A stretch of DNA of 64,000 nt from Mortierella sp. BCC40632. Taxonomy: Eukaryota; Mortierellomycota; Mortierellomycetes; Mortierellales; Mortierellaceae. Every line of letters starts with the position of its first letter. Position 1 is the stretch's first letter. The stretch is taken from assembly GCA_011634665.1 (NCBI GenBank), contig WAEK01000003.1, positions 812,001-876,000 of the forward strand. The letters are read 5' to 3'. Shown piece after piece: positions 63,057 through 64,000 of the stretch. The notes beneath the pieces were generated by a model that saw only the letters and a program-made list of their open reading frames with translations, was not told where the DNA came from and did no database searches. A program made the position numbers and the translations under genes.

Positions 63057-64000
63057 CTATGACCAGTCTTCACGTCGAAGCGTTCGGAGACTCTTGCCTG
63101 GTCCACGTCCATCTGTCGATGGTCGCGTAAAGTCGGTCGCGTATGACTCGCCTGTGTGTCCTTCGCTTGGAGGCTGTTCCCGGTTCGGGGTCGATGACCG
63201 GACAACAGGTGATCCCGACCGAACAATTGGCGAGGCTGTTGCAATCCTTGGTGAGGCTGTGGTGGCAGCCTGTTCACCATCCTGGCCAAAGAGATCACCA
63301 CCTCGAAGCTTGGTACTGCTCAGGATTGGCGAGTCTGGAAGTGCTTGTGGGTTCTTGCTCGCCCGGCGCTCATCTCGATCGATATGATCAGTGTTGGGCA
63401 CAGGTGGTGTTGGGATGGCGGCAAGGGCAGCAGTGGCAGCAGTGGCAGCAGCGACAGATACCTGGGGTCGATCATATTGCGTCTCCGCGGGCCAGTAACC
63501 TGCACCTTGACTCTGTGAATAAGCAGACGGCAGTGGCTGCGACTGGCTTACGGAAGGGTCCCATGCCTGTGTATACATATCACCATCGTTATAGTAGCCT
63601 GCACTCACGACGGGATCGCCATTGTTGTACATCACCTCAGGTAGGGCCTGGTCATAACCGGCCCGACCAAGACCTGCGGCTCCATAGCCTGCGGCAGCAT
63701 GCTGCTGAAAGTCCTCCTGAAAGATCGTTGGACTGACTCGGTAGGCACCCTGTTGCTGCATGGAATGCTGCTGGGGATAAGGGGCCGAGGCAACATACCC
63801 ATCATGGTATCTCAGGTCCTCCTCGCCATAGCCGCCAGGGTGGTAGGCATGGTGGCCTGCGGTCTGCTGCATCGCGTATGCTCCTGCCTCATAGTCATAC
63901 CCATCGTCGTATTCGGTGGCTCCACCACGGCCACCAGGACTTGAGGCGGTCATACTGATGGGTGCTTCATGACCAATGGTCGGGCTTGGACCCGTCAAGT
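63057..64000 (-). CDS. Disordered C-terminus of an unidentified protein, 5' partial
   Basis: An open frame enters from the right edge and ends at TAG 63057-63059, giving at least 314 residues in the window. Composition is Tyr/Gly/Gln/Ala/Pro-rich (SAPYPQQHSMQQQGAYR, AATAATAALAAIPTPP), then Ser/Thr/Pro-rich with a repeated ASPIVRSGSPVVRSS motif, ending SLRTLRREDWS. No folded domain or membrane segment is visible here; the rest of the gene lies beyond 64000. A short 'RREDW' end recurs in fungal cell-surface and signalling proteins in my memory, which is too weak to name it. Confidence 0.68.
   Translation of the reverse strand, partial: LTGPSPTIGHEAPISMTASSPGGRGGATEYDDGYDYEAGAYAMQQTAGHHAYHPGGYGEEDLRYHDGYVASAPYPQQHSMQQQGAYRVSPTIFQEDFQQHAAAGYGAAGLGRAGYDQALPEVMYNNGDPVVSAGYYNDGDMYTQAWDPSVSQSQPLPSAYSQSQGAGYWPAETQYDRPQVSVAAATAATAALAAIPTPPVPNTDHIDRDERRASKNPQALPDSPILSSTKLRGGDLFGQDGEQAATTASPRIATASPIVRSGSPVVRSSTPNREQPPSEGHTGESYATDFTRPSTDGRGPGKSLRTLRREDWS

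Overview
The window looks like nuclear DNA of an early-diverging (Mucoromycota-type) fungus, most likely a Mortierella relative. The direct evidence is eukaryotic genes broken by short GT-AG introns (mostly 60-160 nt), proteins rich in Ser/Thr/Gln/Asn tracts, and intergenic DNA loaded with A/T homopolymers (up to 39 nt) and (CT)n/(GA)n tracts. The taxonomic placement is inference from gene content and protein style; no rRNA or tRNA gene was seen to confirm it.

Layout. 1-2350 (+) is the 3' part of a DCAF12-like WD40 protein. 2611-3714 holds a decayed multi-exon gene. 5124-9385 (+) encodes a large disordered and coiled-coil protein with seven exons. 9848-12530 (-) is a complete six-exon UPF0652/DUF2009 protein with a B-box-like zinc motif. 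12531-24147 has no intact recognised gene. It holds a retrotransposon pol relic near 14.4-14.7 kb, a very large imperfect palindrome (15971-20966, two arms of about 2.27 kb around a 457-bp spacer), a coiled-coil pseudogene scrap, and a 10-bp minisatellite (22.4-22.9 kb). Genes resume with an NmrA-like Rossmann protein (24148-25780, +, with a GC-AG intron), a GSKIP-domain protein (26284-26829, +), a TKL-like protein kinase (27360-29365, -), a divergent RBM42 homologue (30565-31830, +), an SGNH/GDSL-like hydrolase (32105-33803, -) and a forkhead transcription factor (36122-39078, -). The next 7.9 kb is gene-poor and microsatellite-rich. Then come an uncharacterised Gln/Ser-rich coiled-coil protein (46955-48881, +), a UBL3/MUB-type ubiquitin-like protein (51290-51700, -), a giant Nvj2/TEX2-type SMP lipid-transfer protein (55315-61759, +), and the disordered C-terminus of an unidentified protein running off the right edge (63057-64000, -).

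The genes do not form a pathway. They are housekeeping and regulatory functions (CRL4 substrate reception, RNA binding, kinase and GSK3/PKA scaffolding, membrane-contact lipid transfer, forkhead transcription) in ordinary eukaryotic arrangement, with convergent and divergent neighbours and no operon-like order. The most unusual structure is the palindrome, whose arms have diverged and which could form a hairpin if transcribed. Protein-level oddities are a UBL3 homologue whose prenylation-like Cys is one residue out of register, an SGNH protein with GDD where the GDS nucleophile is expected, and an SMP protein with a tail of about 1,500 residues carrying repeated basic motifs.
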